Assembly (NCBI RefSeq): GCF_027568515.1
Contig: NZ_JANKZF010000009.1
Span: 124,001 to 188,000 of the forward strand
Source of the DNA: Arthrobacter sp. HY1533
Lineage (GTDB): Bacteria > Actinomycetota > Actinomycetes > Actinomycetales > Micrococcaceae
Length of the DNA stretch: 64,000 nt
Reading direction: 5' to 3'
The position numbers and the translations under genes were made by a program. Numbering within the stretch: position 1 is the first letter of the stretch; every line of letters begins with the position of its first letter. The notes beneath the pieces were generated by a model. That model was given only the letters and a program-made list of their open reading frames with translations, was not told the DNA's origin and made no database searches. Below are positions 46,681 through 55,126 of this stretch, in pieces.

Positions 46681-46823
46681 ACAAAAAACTCCAATTCGGC
46701 GGCTATCTTGGCCCCAGCCAACAAGCTAACTGCGATAATAGTTACTTAACCGTTACAAGAGCCTAGCTGAAAGTTATGGATCACGTAAATTTGACTCGGG
46801 GGTAGCGGGTGCTGTACGGCAGG

Positions 46824-48383
46824 CTAGGGTTTCGGGGAAACCAGGTGCCGCTTCCAGCCCAGGATGCCTGCATAGCACAGGCACGAAAAGCCCAGCATTG
46901 ACGCCTGGAATGCGAGACGGTCGGGCAAAAGCCCCCGTCCCAGGGCAGGCAGCAGCAGGAACATCACCACCGTGGCGCAAATCATGAAGACCGCGCCACG
47001 CGACATGGGCGTAACGTGGACGGTTTTCCGCACCTGGAAGAAGCACAAGGTGTTCCGGACGCAGATGGCTGCCGCCCACGCTGTGGCAGCGCCAAAGATT
47101 CCCCAATGGGGAACCAGCAGCAGGCACCCCACCACGTCCAGGGCCAGGGCTGTGGTGGTGTTGACCAGTGACTGTGTGCTCCGCCCGGCCATGTTCAGCA
47201 GGGTGTCCAGGGGGCCCATGGCTGTGGAAAAGAGCATGGCCAGGGCCAGGATGCGCAAGGCCGGGGCGCCTTGTTCATATTCAGGGCCAAACAACATGCC
47301 CAGCACAACGTCCGCGAACACAAACGCGGTCAGGTGGATGGGCCACGTGAGGGCAACGGACCAGAGGGTGAGTTGCTGGGTGACCCTGCGGGTCCCCGGG
47401 ATGTTTGCGTTGGCCAACAGGCGGGCCAGCTGCGGCTCGCTGACCTGCTGGATGGCGGTGTTGGCCAGCTGGCCCAGGACCAGGAAGCGCGTGACGGCAG
47501 TGTAGATGGCAGCCTCCGCGGGCCCAGCCAGGACAGTCACCAGGGCAATGTCAGAGCGCTGCAAAGCCACCAGCGTCATGCGGGAGAGGCCGCGGGGAAT
47601 GGTGAAGCGCCAAAACTCGCCTCTCGCCGCACGGTTGGTGGACCGTGTTCCCTGGGGAAACGCCTCCGGACTCCTGCGCGCGATCCGGGCCACGGCCACG
47701 CCTGCACATGCCGCCGCCACCACGTACGGCCCCGCCCACGCAATGGCGAGCCACACCAGGTTGGCATGGGCCAGCGCGGCAACAACGACGGCGCCCACCT
47801 GAAGCAGCGGCCGCACAATGCGCTCTATGTATATAGTGGGCCGCATGTGCGCAAAACCCCGCGCAATGGCCAGCATGAGCTCGTAGCCTGCGGCAACGGG
47901 CAGGGCCGCCGCAAAGACCACCAGCATGCCCACGCTCTCCTCCGGGGCGTCCCCGCCACCCAGCAGTCCGTTGAGCGCCGGGGCAAGGAAGATGGCGGCC
48001 ACCCCCAGTGCGCCGGCGACACCCAGCGAAACCGCCACCCCATTCCTGACCAGGTGGCGGTTGGCGGAGGACTCCTTGCGGGCGGTGTTCCACGCCAGAA
48101 AACGCACCAGCCCCTGGTCAACACCAAGCTGGGAGATGGCAACGGCGATGAGGAAAATCGAGGACGCGGCGAAAAAAAGGCCTGCCGTTGCAGGATCCCA
48201 GCGGCGTGAGATCACCACCACAAGCGCAAATCCGGCAATGGCCGAGAGTCCGGAACCCAACAGGTTGGCGCCGCCGGACCGGGCAATTTGCTTCATGGAA
48301 CGGCCGGCATCCGCCCGCTGTTGTTCATGGTCCGGCGGCAGCTGTGCGGGGACAGCCGGCTGCCGGTCGGCGGATTTGCTCAC
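46824..48383 (-). CDS. Wzx-type polysaccharide flippase
   Basis: 519 residues with 12-14 membrane helices and the MOP/polysaccharide-synthase architecture: SGGANLLGSGLSAIAGFALVV at helix 1, an IAVAISQLGVDQGLVRFLA segment, and ERIVRPLLQVGAVVVAAL. It would flip the undecaprenyl-linked repeat unit across the membrane. The GTG start is 6 bp after the Wzz-like gene's stop, so they are co-transcribed. Confidence 0.88.
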   Translation of the reverse strand: MSKSADRQPAVPAQLPPDHEQQRADAGRSMKQIARSGGANLLGSGLSAIAGFALVVVISRRWDPATAGLFFAASSIFLIAVAISQLGVDQGLVRFLAWNTARKESSANRHLVRNGVAVSLGVAGALGVAAIFLAPALNGLLGGGDAPEESVGMLVVFAAALPVAAGYELMLAIARGFAHMRPTIYIERIVRPLLQVGAVVVAALAHANLVWLAIAWAGPYVVAAACAGVAVARIARRSPEAFPQGTRSTNRAARGEFWRFTIPRGLSRMTLVALQRSDIALVTVLAGPAEAAIYTAVTRFLVLGQLANTAIQQVSEPQLARLLANANIPGTRRVTQQLTLWSVALTWPIHLTAFVFADVVLGMLFGPEYEQGAPALRILALAMLFSTAMGPLDTLLNMAGRSTQSLVNTTTALALDVVGCLLLVPHWGIFGAATAWAAAICVRNTLCFFQVRKTVHVTPMSRGAVFMICATVVMFLLLPALGRGLLPDRLAFQASMLGFSCLCYAGILGWKRHLVSPKP

Positions 48384-48389
48384 AGCAGG

Positions 48390-50000
48390 CTAGCCGCGGC
48401 GCTCGTGGACCACTTCAAGGGATGGTGTAGTGGCGGCGGGATCCTCCACAACTGCAGGGGACGCCTGTGGCCCGCCGCCATCCCCGGCAGCCACCGAGGT
48501 GCGGCGCCGCGTACGAGGGGCATAGCGGCTTGGCTGCCTGTACAGGACGGCTCCGGCAAGCTCCACATGGATTTGCCGCAGGAAGTCCCGCGCCCGGGCC
48601 AGGTGCGCCACCGTGGCTGTCTTGCCATCCACCACCAGCAGGACCTCGCGGGCGTGGCGGGCCATGGCAATGCCGGCGCCCGAGTCAAGTGACGGGCCTG
48701 CGACAATGACGAGTGCCTTCTCGCTCAGGGCCTGGAATAGGCCTGTCAGCCGTGGGCTCTGGACCAGCCTGGCAAGGGATTCGGCCTGGGTGCCGGCCGG
48801 CAGTGCGGAGTGGCTGCCGTCAAGTTCCAGCAGGTCCCAGCAGTCAGACACCGGGGTGCCGCCGGCAAGGATGTCGGTGAGGCCCTGGGGGCCGGGGGTT
48901 GAATCGCTGCCGTCCCGGGACTCCGTCTCAACCACCACTGTGGCCGTGCCGATTTCGTCAAAGGCGCTGGCCAGCCCGGCTGCGATGGTGTGGGTGTCCG
49001 TCCCGGCCGGGGTGCCGGCCAGAAACAGGACATTGCGCCGGCTCGGCTCGGACGCGGCGATGACGTTTGCCAGCTGCCTGAAGCCCTCCATGTCCACCAG
49101 GGCGGTCCCCCCTGAAGTCCAGCGGCGGATGCTTCCCCGGAAGGGTTCGACGCCGGCCGAGACAATGTCCTCGGGCTCGCGGATCCGTTGATCAAGGTTC
49201 TCCCGGGCCAGCGCAATCATGACGGCGAAGGCTGCAGCCACCAGCCCGATCGCCAAGGCAATGAGGAGGGGGTTGACGCCGTCCTTGGTCTCCGGAAGGC
49301 TGGCCGGGCTGATGATGTCGCCAGGAGAGATTGAAGTTGCGTCCGCGCCTGTCTGGTCCACATTGACAGTGGCCAGGTGGGTGGCATACAGCGTGACTTG
49401 TTGTTGCAGCTCGAGAATTTGGGCCTGGTCCGCATTGGTGATCTTGGCGGCATTCAGGCGGTTCGATGCGTCGCCCAGGAGCTTTTCAAGCGATGCCTGC
49501 TGCTGTTTCCGCAATTCCGTTTGGGCGGCCACCACGCGGGTTCCCCTGTCCTTGCGGTAGGCAAGGTAGGCCTCGGCAAGGGCCTGTGCGCCGGCCTGCG
49601 CCAACTTGGCGTCGGGCTGCGTGTAGGTAATTTGAACCACTGTGGAATTCGAGGGGACTTCAGTGAAAATGTCGCCGCGCATTTCCGGTCCCAGCACCGT
49701 GCCACGCGAAGCCCCGATGGCCACTGCGGACTTGATGACGGAGTCCGTGTACACCAGCCCGGCTTCGGTGGTCAGTGCAGCCAGTTGCTCGGTGCGGGAT
49801 GGTGGCGTGGCCGGCGAAAAAGGATTGCCGGCCAGTGGATCCAGGAAAACGATGCTGGTTGAGGAATAGCTCGGTTTGCTCTGCACAAGAAATCCGGCAG
49901 CCGCGATCACGCCAATGGCCAGAACGGCCACGGCGGATATCCAGTGATGCTGTAACGCCCTGAAAAAGAAGTTTTGACGCGGTGCTGGTTCAATCAACAT
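48390..50000 (-). CDS. Wzz / BY-kinase-like chain-length protein with degenerate P-loop
   Basis: 536 residues. Two membrane helices (about 20-40 and 245-265) flank a large exoplasmic Wzz domain with coiled-coil character (ELRKQQQASLEKLLGDASNRL). A cytoplasmic ATPase-like domain follows. Its Walker A position reads LFLAGTPAGTDTHTIAAGL with no Gly-Lys-Ser/Thr, and the A'-like segment is LVIVAGPSLDSG. No C-terminal tyrosine cluster is seen, so it is probably a pseudokinase. It likely controls polymer length or export. The ATG at 50000 has AAGGTG upstream. Confidence 0.82.
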   Translation of the reverse strand: MLIEPAPRQNFFFRALQHHWISAVAVLAIGVIAAAGFLVQSKPSYSSTSIVFLDPLAGNPFSPATPPSRTEQLAALTTEAGLVYTDSVIKSAVAIGASRGTVLGPEMRGDIFTEVPSNSTVVQITYTQPDAKLAQAGAQALAEAYLAYRKDRGTRVVAAQTELRKQQQASLEKLLGDASNRLNAAKITNADQAQILELQQQVTLYATHLATVNVDQTGADATSISPGDIISPASLPETKDGVNPLLIALAIGLVAAAFAVMIALARENLDQRIREPEDIVSAGVEPFRGSIRRWTSGGTALVDMEGFRQLANVIAASEPSRRNVLFLAGTPAGTDTHTIAAGLASAFDEIGTATVVVETESRDGSDSTPGPQGLTDILAGGTPVSDCWDLLELDGSHSALPAGTQAESLARLVQSPRLTGLFQALSEKALVIVAGPSLDSGAGIAMARHAREVLLVVDGKTATVAHLARARDFLRQIHVELAGAVLYRQPSRYAPRTRRRTSVAAGDGGGPQASPAVVEDPAATTPSLEVVHERRG

Positions 50001-50234
50001 TGTTCACCTTGTATTGAAAAAACGAGGTTCGGTTCGCGGTGCCACTGTATTGCCCATCATTGCATAGCAGGCCCGGAAATGCGTAGCATTCACGGTCAAC
50101 TTTCAGGAACGGACACGGCATGGACGGTGGCGCCAAAGGGGTCCGGCTGACTGGCTGAGCAAGTCTTGACATGCTGTGGAAGACTGTCGTTGAGAGATCT
50201 CCGGACACGTCCACAACAGGGTGGGAGCAGCCAC

Positions 50235-51212
50235 ATGAATCAATCGCCAATGCCGCCCAATGCAGGTGTGGCGGCCGGGGGGAACCGGCCGAACATCTTG
50301 ATGCTCGGGGGCTTTGGCCGCAGCGGGTCAACACTGCTGGAGCGCTGCCTGGCCGAGTCCCGCGGCGTGGTCGGCATGGGCGAGGTCCTCCACCTCTGGG
50401 AGAGGGGCCTGCGCGATGACGAGCTGTGCGGGTGTTCGCTGCCGTTTTCACAGTGTCCCTTCTGGCTCGACGTTGGCCACAGGGCGTTCGGCGGCTGGGC
50501 CCACGTCGACGTCCAGGAAGCAGTTGCCGACCGTGCGGCTGTGGTGCGGAACAGGTACCTGCTTGAACTGATCACGGGGGTAACTCCCACACGACGCAGA
50601 ATCCGGCGAGACCGTTTTGTAAAACGAATAAATGCACTTTACCGGGCGGCGGCGGACAGCGCGGCTGCCAGCCTAATTGTCGATTCAAGCAAACACCCGG
50701 CCTATGCCTATTTTCTGCGGCACGCCGATGTAAACCTTAAATGCGTTTTGGTTGTGCGTGATCCACGCGGGGTGGCATATTCCTGGTCGAAGGTTGTCAA
50801 GCGCCCGGAAACCGGGTCGGCCGGGGAATTGATGCCACGATATTCAACGGTATCTGCCGTCACCAATTGGACCGTTTATGGTTTGTTGTTTCACGCCCTC
50901 AGCCTGTTCAAGGTGGAAGTCAAAACTGTCCACTACGAGGATTTCATGGCGTCCCCCCGCAGTGTTGTGGAAGACATTCTGCGCTTCGCCGGCCTTGAGC
51001 CGGTTCCCGGGGACCTGGACCACATCCAGGCTGATGCCGTGGAACTGTCCGCCCACCACACGGTTGCCGGCAACCCCATGAGGATGGTGACCGGCAGGCT
51101 CGGGATCAAGGCGGATGCGGCCTGGAAAGTTGCCATGCCGTCCAGGGACCGGCGGGTTGCGGGAGTCCTGAGCTTTCCCCTCCGCCTGGCCTACAGCGTG
51201 CGTCGCAGATAG
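50235..51212 (+). CDS. PAPS-dependent sulfotransferase, type 1
   Basis: About 325 residues. The 5'-phosphosulfate loop is LGGFGRSGSTLLERCL near residue 18, and the 3'-phosphate motif is LIVDSSKHPAYAYFLR followed by VLVVRDPRGVAYSWSK. The fold is that of bacterial Stf0/sulfotransfer_3-like enzymes. The ATG at 50235 follows GGGAG. It is the only + strand gene among the 46.8-56.6 kb assembly genes. DNA from about 50590 to 50900 is visibly AT-richer than its surroundings, hinting at separate ancestry. Donor PAPS would come from CysDN/CysC; the acceptor is presumably the locus polysaccharide. Confidence 0.85.
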   Translation: MNQSPMPPNAGVAAGGNRPNILMLGGFGRSGSTLLERCLAESRGVVGMGEVLHLWERGLRDDELCGCSLPFSQCPFWLDVGHRAFGGWAHVDVQEAVADRAAVVRNRYLLELITGVTPTRRRIRRDRFVKRINALYRAAADSAAASLIVDSSKHPAYAYFLRHADVNLKCVLVVRDPRGVAYSWSKVVKRPETGSAGELMPRYSTVSAVTNWTVYGLLFHALSLFKVEVKTVHYEDFMASPRSVVEDILRFAGLEPVPGDLDHIQADAVELSAHHTVAGNPMRMVTGRLGIKADAAWKVAMPSRDRRVAGVLSFPLRLAYSVRRR

Positions 51213-51215
51213 CCA

Positions 51216-52151
51216 CTAGATGCCCCGCCCCCTCCGGTTGAGGGTGCGGACAATGAAGGCGGGTTTCACCAGGTGCAGCACCACTGCCAGGGCCAGATAC
51301 CCCCGCGGTTCCACGGCACTGAGCCGAATTGACCGGAACGCCGTCTTGATGGCCTTTTTGGGCTGGGTTCCCAGCGAGGCCAAGGCAAACGCCCGCTGCC
51401 CTTCCATCCAAGCGGTGCCGCGGCCGTTCGCCGCAATGCCCGGGTGCTTTTGCATGAGATATTCAAGTCCGTCGGCCATGGCCTCCCACTTGTGCGAAAA
51501 GAATGAGCCCTCCGGGTACCACAGCACGTCGGTAGCCACCGCAGGGAGCACCACCACATCGCCCGCCGAGGCAGCACGCATCAGGTAGTCATAGTCCTCG
51601 CCGTAGCCGTAGGGCAGATCCTCATCAACAAGGCCCACCCTTGCCAGCAAGGGCTCCCGGGCAAAGACATAGGTGGATGGATGGGCGCCCGTGAGCCGGC
51701 TGCCCGAGAGTGCCTCGGCAGTGACCAGGTCGGCGTCCGGGATGCGGACCAGCCGTTTGTCGCCAAAATGGACTTCTATGCCGCCCACGCAGCCCAGGGC
51801 CTGCCGTTCTGTCATCAGGGCGAGTTGCTTTTCCAGCTTGTCGGGCCGCCAAGTGTCGTCGTCGTCGCAAAAGGCCACCATGGGGGCCGTGGCCGCCAAC
51901 AAGCCAGTGTTGCGGGCTCCCGGCAGTCCACGGGTGCGTGCGTTGCTGCACACCCGCAGTTCCCTGGACGGCGTGGCGAATTCCAGTTCCTTCAGCTCGA
52001 CGCTGGCATCGAAGACCACAGTGATCCGGATGCGGCCGGCGTACGTTTGGTCAACGATGGAACGGATGGTCTTCTTGAGCAGTTCGGGGCGGTCGTGGGT
52101 TGCAACTATGACATCCACGGGGTCAGCGGCGGTCGCTGGGGGCTTTTGCAC
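51216..52151 (-). CDS. Family 2 glycosyltransferase
   Basis: 311 residues with a GT-A fold: VDVIVATHDRPELLKKTIRSI, ARNTGLLAATAPMVAFCDDDD (the DDD metal motif) and a GYGEDYDYLMRA acceptor/base motif. The C-terminal ~60 residues are hydrophobic and basic and probably membrane-associated. The GTG at 52151 follows AAAGGAC and overlaps the end of the upstream Wzz-like gene by 29 bp. Sugar specificity unknown. Confidence 0.9.
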   Translation of the reverse strand: MQKPPATAADPVDVIVATHDRPELLKKTIRSIVDQTYAGRIRITVVFDASVELKELEFATPSRELRVCSNARTRGLPGARNTGLLAATAPMVAFCDDDDTWRPDKLEKQLALMTERQALGCVGGIEVHFGDKRLVRIPDADLVTAEALSGSRLTGAHPSTYVFAREPLLARVGLVDEDLPYGYGEDYDYLMRAASAGDVVVLPAVATDVLWYPEGSFFSHKWEAMADGLEYLMQKHPGIAANGRGTAWMEGQRAFALASLGTQPKKAIKTAFRSIRLSAVEPRGYLALAVVLHLVKPAFIVRTLNRRGRGI

Positions 52152-53019
52152 TGATGTCCTTTCGGCGGTGGCTGCGGAGAACCAGGTGGGCGGCGGACTG
52201 GGTGCGGCGGAAGCGCTTCGAATATGCCATCAGGCAGCCAAGCAGCAGCCCGACGGCGGCGGATGAGGCGAGGCTGATGACAAACCCGGGACGAGTGCCT
52301 GAGGTGGGCAGGGTGCCCGCATGCGTAATGTAGCCCGGGTCCGGGTCAATGACTGTGAGGGCAATCAGTTCGGCCTGCAGGTCCGACTGCAATCGGGTCA
52401 GGGCCGGGTTTGAGCTCTCTGAACCCACGGCCTGTTGCGGGTCAGTGGGGGTGGGGCGGTCCAGGGAAGCCGTCACTGTCGCAAGCTGGGCCTTGATGGC
52501 AGAGATCCTGGCTTCCTGTGCGGCGTTGAGCGACTCCTGCCTGGCGTCCAAAAAGTTGCGGGCCAGCACGGTGACAGCATCCAGGGCCTGCTGTGGGGTT
52601 TGGGAGGAGACATTCAATTGGAGTATGCGTGAATTGATGAGCGGGGAGATGGTCAGGTCATCGAGCAAACCGCTGGAGCGGCCCGGGTAATTGGTCTCCC
52701 GGGCGGTTTTCCCCAGGACCTGGTCCGAGAGCAGGACCTGCACGGCCGAGTCAATGGACACGTCGCGCGGGACCTTTCCCGCCTTGGCCAAGTTGGTGGT
52801 GGCCACCACGGCAATGTCCGTCCTGGCCCTGTACTGCGGCGGCAGGACCAGCTGGACGGCGATCCCAACCAGCAGGCTCGCCACGAGCGCGGAGCCGATG
52901 ATTGCCCAGTGCGCGCGGACAAACTGCACATAGTCCCCGAATTGCAGCTCGCGGTATTTCTGCCCCGCCGGTTCGCTGCGGCGGTGCGACGGTGCCAATT
53001 GTGTTGGGGTTGCGGTCAT
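52123..53019 (-). CDS. Wzz-domain chain-length protein without kinase domain
   Basis: About 298 residues. Two membrane helices (around residues 38-60 and 247-268) flank an exoplasmic Wzz domain (QFGDYVQFVRAHW at entry, QYRARTDIAVVATTNL, SRILQLNVSSQTPQQALDAV). A basic tail follows. It is the second Wzz-like protein of the locus. The ATG start overlaps the stop of sulfotransferase 2 (ATGA). Confidence 0.85.
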   Translation of the reverse strand: MTATPTQLAPSHRRSEPAGQKYRELQFGDYVQFVRAHWAIIGSALVASLLVGIAVQLVLPPQYRARTDIAVVATTNLAKAGKVPRDVSIDSAVQVLLSDQVLGKTARETNYPGRSSGLLDDLTISPLINSRILQLNVSSQTPQQALDAVTVLARNFLDARQESLNAAQEARISAIKAQLATVTASLDRPTPTDPQQAVGSESSNPALTRLQSDLQAELIALTVIDPDPGYITHAGTLPTSGTRPGFVISLASSAAVGLLLGCLMAYSKRFRRTQSAAHLVLRSHRRKDISAKAPSDRR

Positions 53020-53888
53020 CGGCGCCAACTCGGAACGTAGCCCAGCAGCTGGGCGAGCCGCACGTCGTCCTCCTCGAATTGGGCTCGCAGCCCGTCCCGC
53101 ACGGCATCCGGCATGGCATCACTTGGCCGGGCATTGGCGCGGATGACGTCGGCCGGCCGCCACCCGGATATGCCCAGGTACTCCGTCAGCTCCTGCCACT
53201 GGGGCAGGCCGGGCACCAGGAAGTCGTCGGCGTCAATGACCATGACGCGTTCGCGTCCCAAGATGGAAAAGGCCCGTTCCAGTTGTGGGGCATACCGGCC
53301 CCTGGCCACGTAGGCATGGTGTTGGTGCGAGAACGACTGGTAGTTGGGATCGGCAACAATCCGCTCCTCCTCGCCGAGCAGGCGGGCCGCCTCCGCGTTG
53401 AGCGCGTCCTGGAACGGCAAGTCCTCGAATCCGCGCTTGGTCTCCTGCTTGTAGGCGGAGAAGGCGCGTTCCACGGGATCCCGCAAGAGCACCAGCAGCT
53501 TGACGTTGGGCAGTTCCGCGCCGATGCGCTCCATGGCCAGGGGGTGGAAGAGGTAGTACGGGCTGCCCTCACCCGTGATGCGCGTGGTGCGGTTGGCGCC
53601 CGCATTGAGTGGAAAGTGCCCCAGGTAGTAGTTGGGCCCGCGCCGGAACCGCTCTGCCGTGTCAAAGTAGTGGATGCCCTTGTTGAAGGCGGGCGGTTGA
53701 ACCTGCGGGTGCTGGGCCAGCATGCGGTACAGGCTTGTGGTGGCGCACCGTTGGGCCCCGGCAATGATGAACGTTGGGGACATGCGCAGGGGTGCGCTGA
53801 ATTGCCCGACGGCGCTCACCAGCGAACGTGCCCCTCCGCGGGCTGTGCGGCGGATGGTTTGGGCAACGGTGTCCATGGCGGGTCTCAT
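53016..53888 (-). CDS. PAPS-dependent sulfotransferase, heparan N-sulfotransferase-like (type 2)
   Basis: 290 residues. The 5'-phosphosulfate loop is IIAGAQRCATTSLYRMLAQHP near residue 40, with IHYFD, the 3'-phosphate motif LLVLLRDPVERAFSAYKQE and VMVIDADDFL later, as in the sulfotransferase domain of heparan sulfate N-deacetylase/N-sulfotransferases. The Cys-Ala in place of the usual Lys/Val-Gly before the Thr pair (RCATTS) is a deviation at the loop. The start overlaps the kinase-like gene's stop (ATGA), so wzy - kinase - sulfotransferase - wzz - GT2 form one coupled minus-strand operon. Confidence 0.88.
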   Translation of the reverse strand: MRPAMDTVAQTIRRTARGGARSLVSAVGQFSAPLRMSPTFIIAGAQRCATTSLYRMLAQHPQVQPPAFNKGIHYFDTAERFRRGPNYYLGHFPLNAGANRTTRITGEGSPYYLFHPLAMERIGAELPNVKLLVLLRDPVERAFSAYKQETKRGFEDLPFQDALNAEAARLLGEEERIVADPNYQSFSHQHHAYVARGRYAPQLERAFSILGRERVMVIDADDFLVPGLPQWQELTEYLGISGWRPADVIRANARPSDAMPDAVRDGLRAQFEEDDVRLAQLLGYVPSWRR

Positions 53889-55126
53889 TTCTTCCGGCTT
53901 CCCGGCAAGGAATTCCTGTGTAGTTGGTCGAAAATCAGGCGGTGGTGCCAGGCCGCCAGGGCCCGCACGGGGGCGCCTGTGGGTGACAGCCCGTCCAAGG
54001 TGAATCGTGTTGCGATTGTCAGCAGGTAGCCCACCACGATGGCCCGGATCTGCTGCGGGTCCGGATCCTCAAGCAATGAGGAATCGGACAATGTCTTGAC
54101 CACCGCACTGTAGCTGGCGCCTTCCAGGATTTCCCGGGCCGCGATGTAGTCGCCGCGCAGGCGAAGTTTCTGGTGTGCTGTGTAGTGGACCACATCCGCC
54201 CCCGCAGGGACCGGATGGGCATACCGTTCCCAGTCCCAGATCATGGGAACCGCGGCCGTGTGCGCCAGGTTCCAGGGGCCGAAATCGCCGTGCCAGGCAC
54301 CGAAGGGAATCTCAACATCGCCAAAGTCCTGGCGGTAGCGGTCAACGAGATACGGGAGCTCGTTCCCGGATTGCTTCCGCAAGGGGGCAAGCTGGGCTTC
54401 CAGCTGGGCCAGCCACGGGCTACCGGCAATGGCCACGTGGCTGACGGGACTGCTTTTGATGATGGCCGCGGCTGCTTCATGGGGGATGCCGCCGCGGCGT
54501 GGCTTGCCGGGGCGCAGCGCACTCATCAGCAGGACGCTGTTTCCCTGCCAGGATCCGGCATGAATGGCGTGCGGAAGCGTGAACGCACCTGCCGTTGCGT
54601 TGGCCAACTGCCCCAAAACCTCCGACTCCCTGTCCACCAGCTGGTTGGTCAGGGCGTTCAGCCCCACCTTGGCAAAGCCAATCTCGGCCCCGGACGGTGA
54701 ATGCACGTTCAGGATTGGCTTTCGGTTGGCCCGGGCAGAACCCACTGTCAGGGACAAGAGCACAGGGTGGCCCAGCACGCCCGCCAGGTAGTCGGCAATG
54801 GAGTCGGGCGCGTCCGGCCCCTTGCGCAGCGTCAAACCGTACGGCATGGCGACGGGCCCAAGCCCCGACGCCAGAACTGCCGACAGCAGTTGCCTTGGCG
54901 CGGAGCTGCGGAATGTGTCGCCGGCACTTGGCCGCACCAGGGAACCGGCGGCGGCGGAGCGGTGGCCGGCCGTCACCAGCATTCTTGGATGCCTCCTCCC
55001 GGGAACCAACCGGAAGGATGAATCACCTGAGGAAACCCTGGAAAGTCCCACCTCGGTCTCCGGAAAGAGGCACTCGAGAGTTGCCACGAGGTCCTCAAGC
55101 ATGGGTGAGGTGCGCGGCCCGCTCAT
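53885..55126 (-). CDS. APH-fold kinase-like protein within polysaccharide operon
   Basis: 413 residues. The C-terminal half has the aminoglycoside-phosphotransferase/choline-kinase fold: catalytic loop AWHGDFGPWNLAH near residue 278 and the metal-binding Asp in MIWDWERYAHP. The N-terminal half (about 1-150) is poorly recognised but contains an ILNVHSPSGAEIGFAKVG strand pair that may be the ATP-binding lobe. The ATG overlaps the stop of the ligase/polymerase gene, and the stop overlaps sulfotransferase 2. In this context a sugar or glycan-intermediate kinase is more likely than antibiotic resistance. Substrate unknown. Confidence 0.7.
   Translation of the reverse strand: MSGPRTSPMLEDLVATLECLFPETEVGLSRVSSGDSSFRLVPGRRHPRMLVTAGHRSAAAGSLVRPSAGDTFRSSAPRQLLSAVLASGLGPVAMPYGLTLRKGPDAPDSIADYLAGVLGHPVLLSLTVGSARANRKPILNVHSPSGAEIGFAKVGLNALTNQLVDRESEVLGQLANATAGAFTLPHAIHAGSWQGNSVLLMSALRPGKPRRGGIPHEAAAAIIKSSPVSHVAIAGSPWLAQLEAQLAPLRKQSGNELPYLVDRYRQDFGDVEIPFGAWHGDFGPWNLAHTAAVPMIWDWERYAHPVPAGADVVHYTAHQKLRLRGDYIAAREILEGASYSAVVKTLSDSSLLEDPDPQQIRAIVVGYLLTIATRFTLDGLSPTGAPVRALAAWHHRLIFDQLHRNSLPGSRKK

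Noticed and set aside
53885-55126. Aminoglycoside resistance phosphotransferase
   Set aside because: The fold motifs fit, but the gene is coupled to polymerase and sulfotransferase genes and its N-terminal half is unlike known resistance enzymes.
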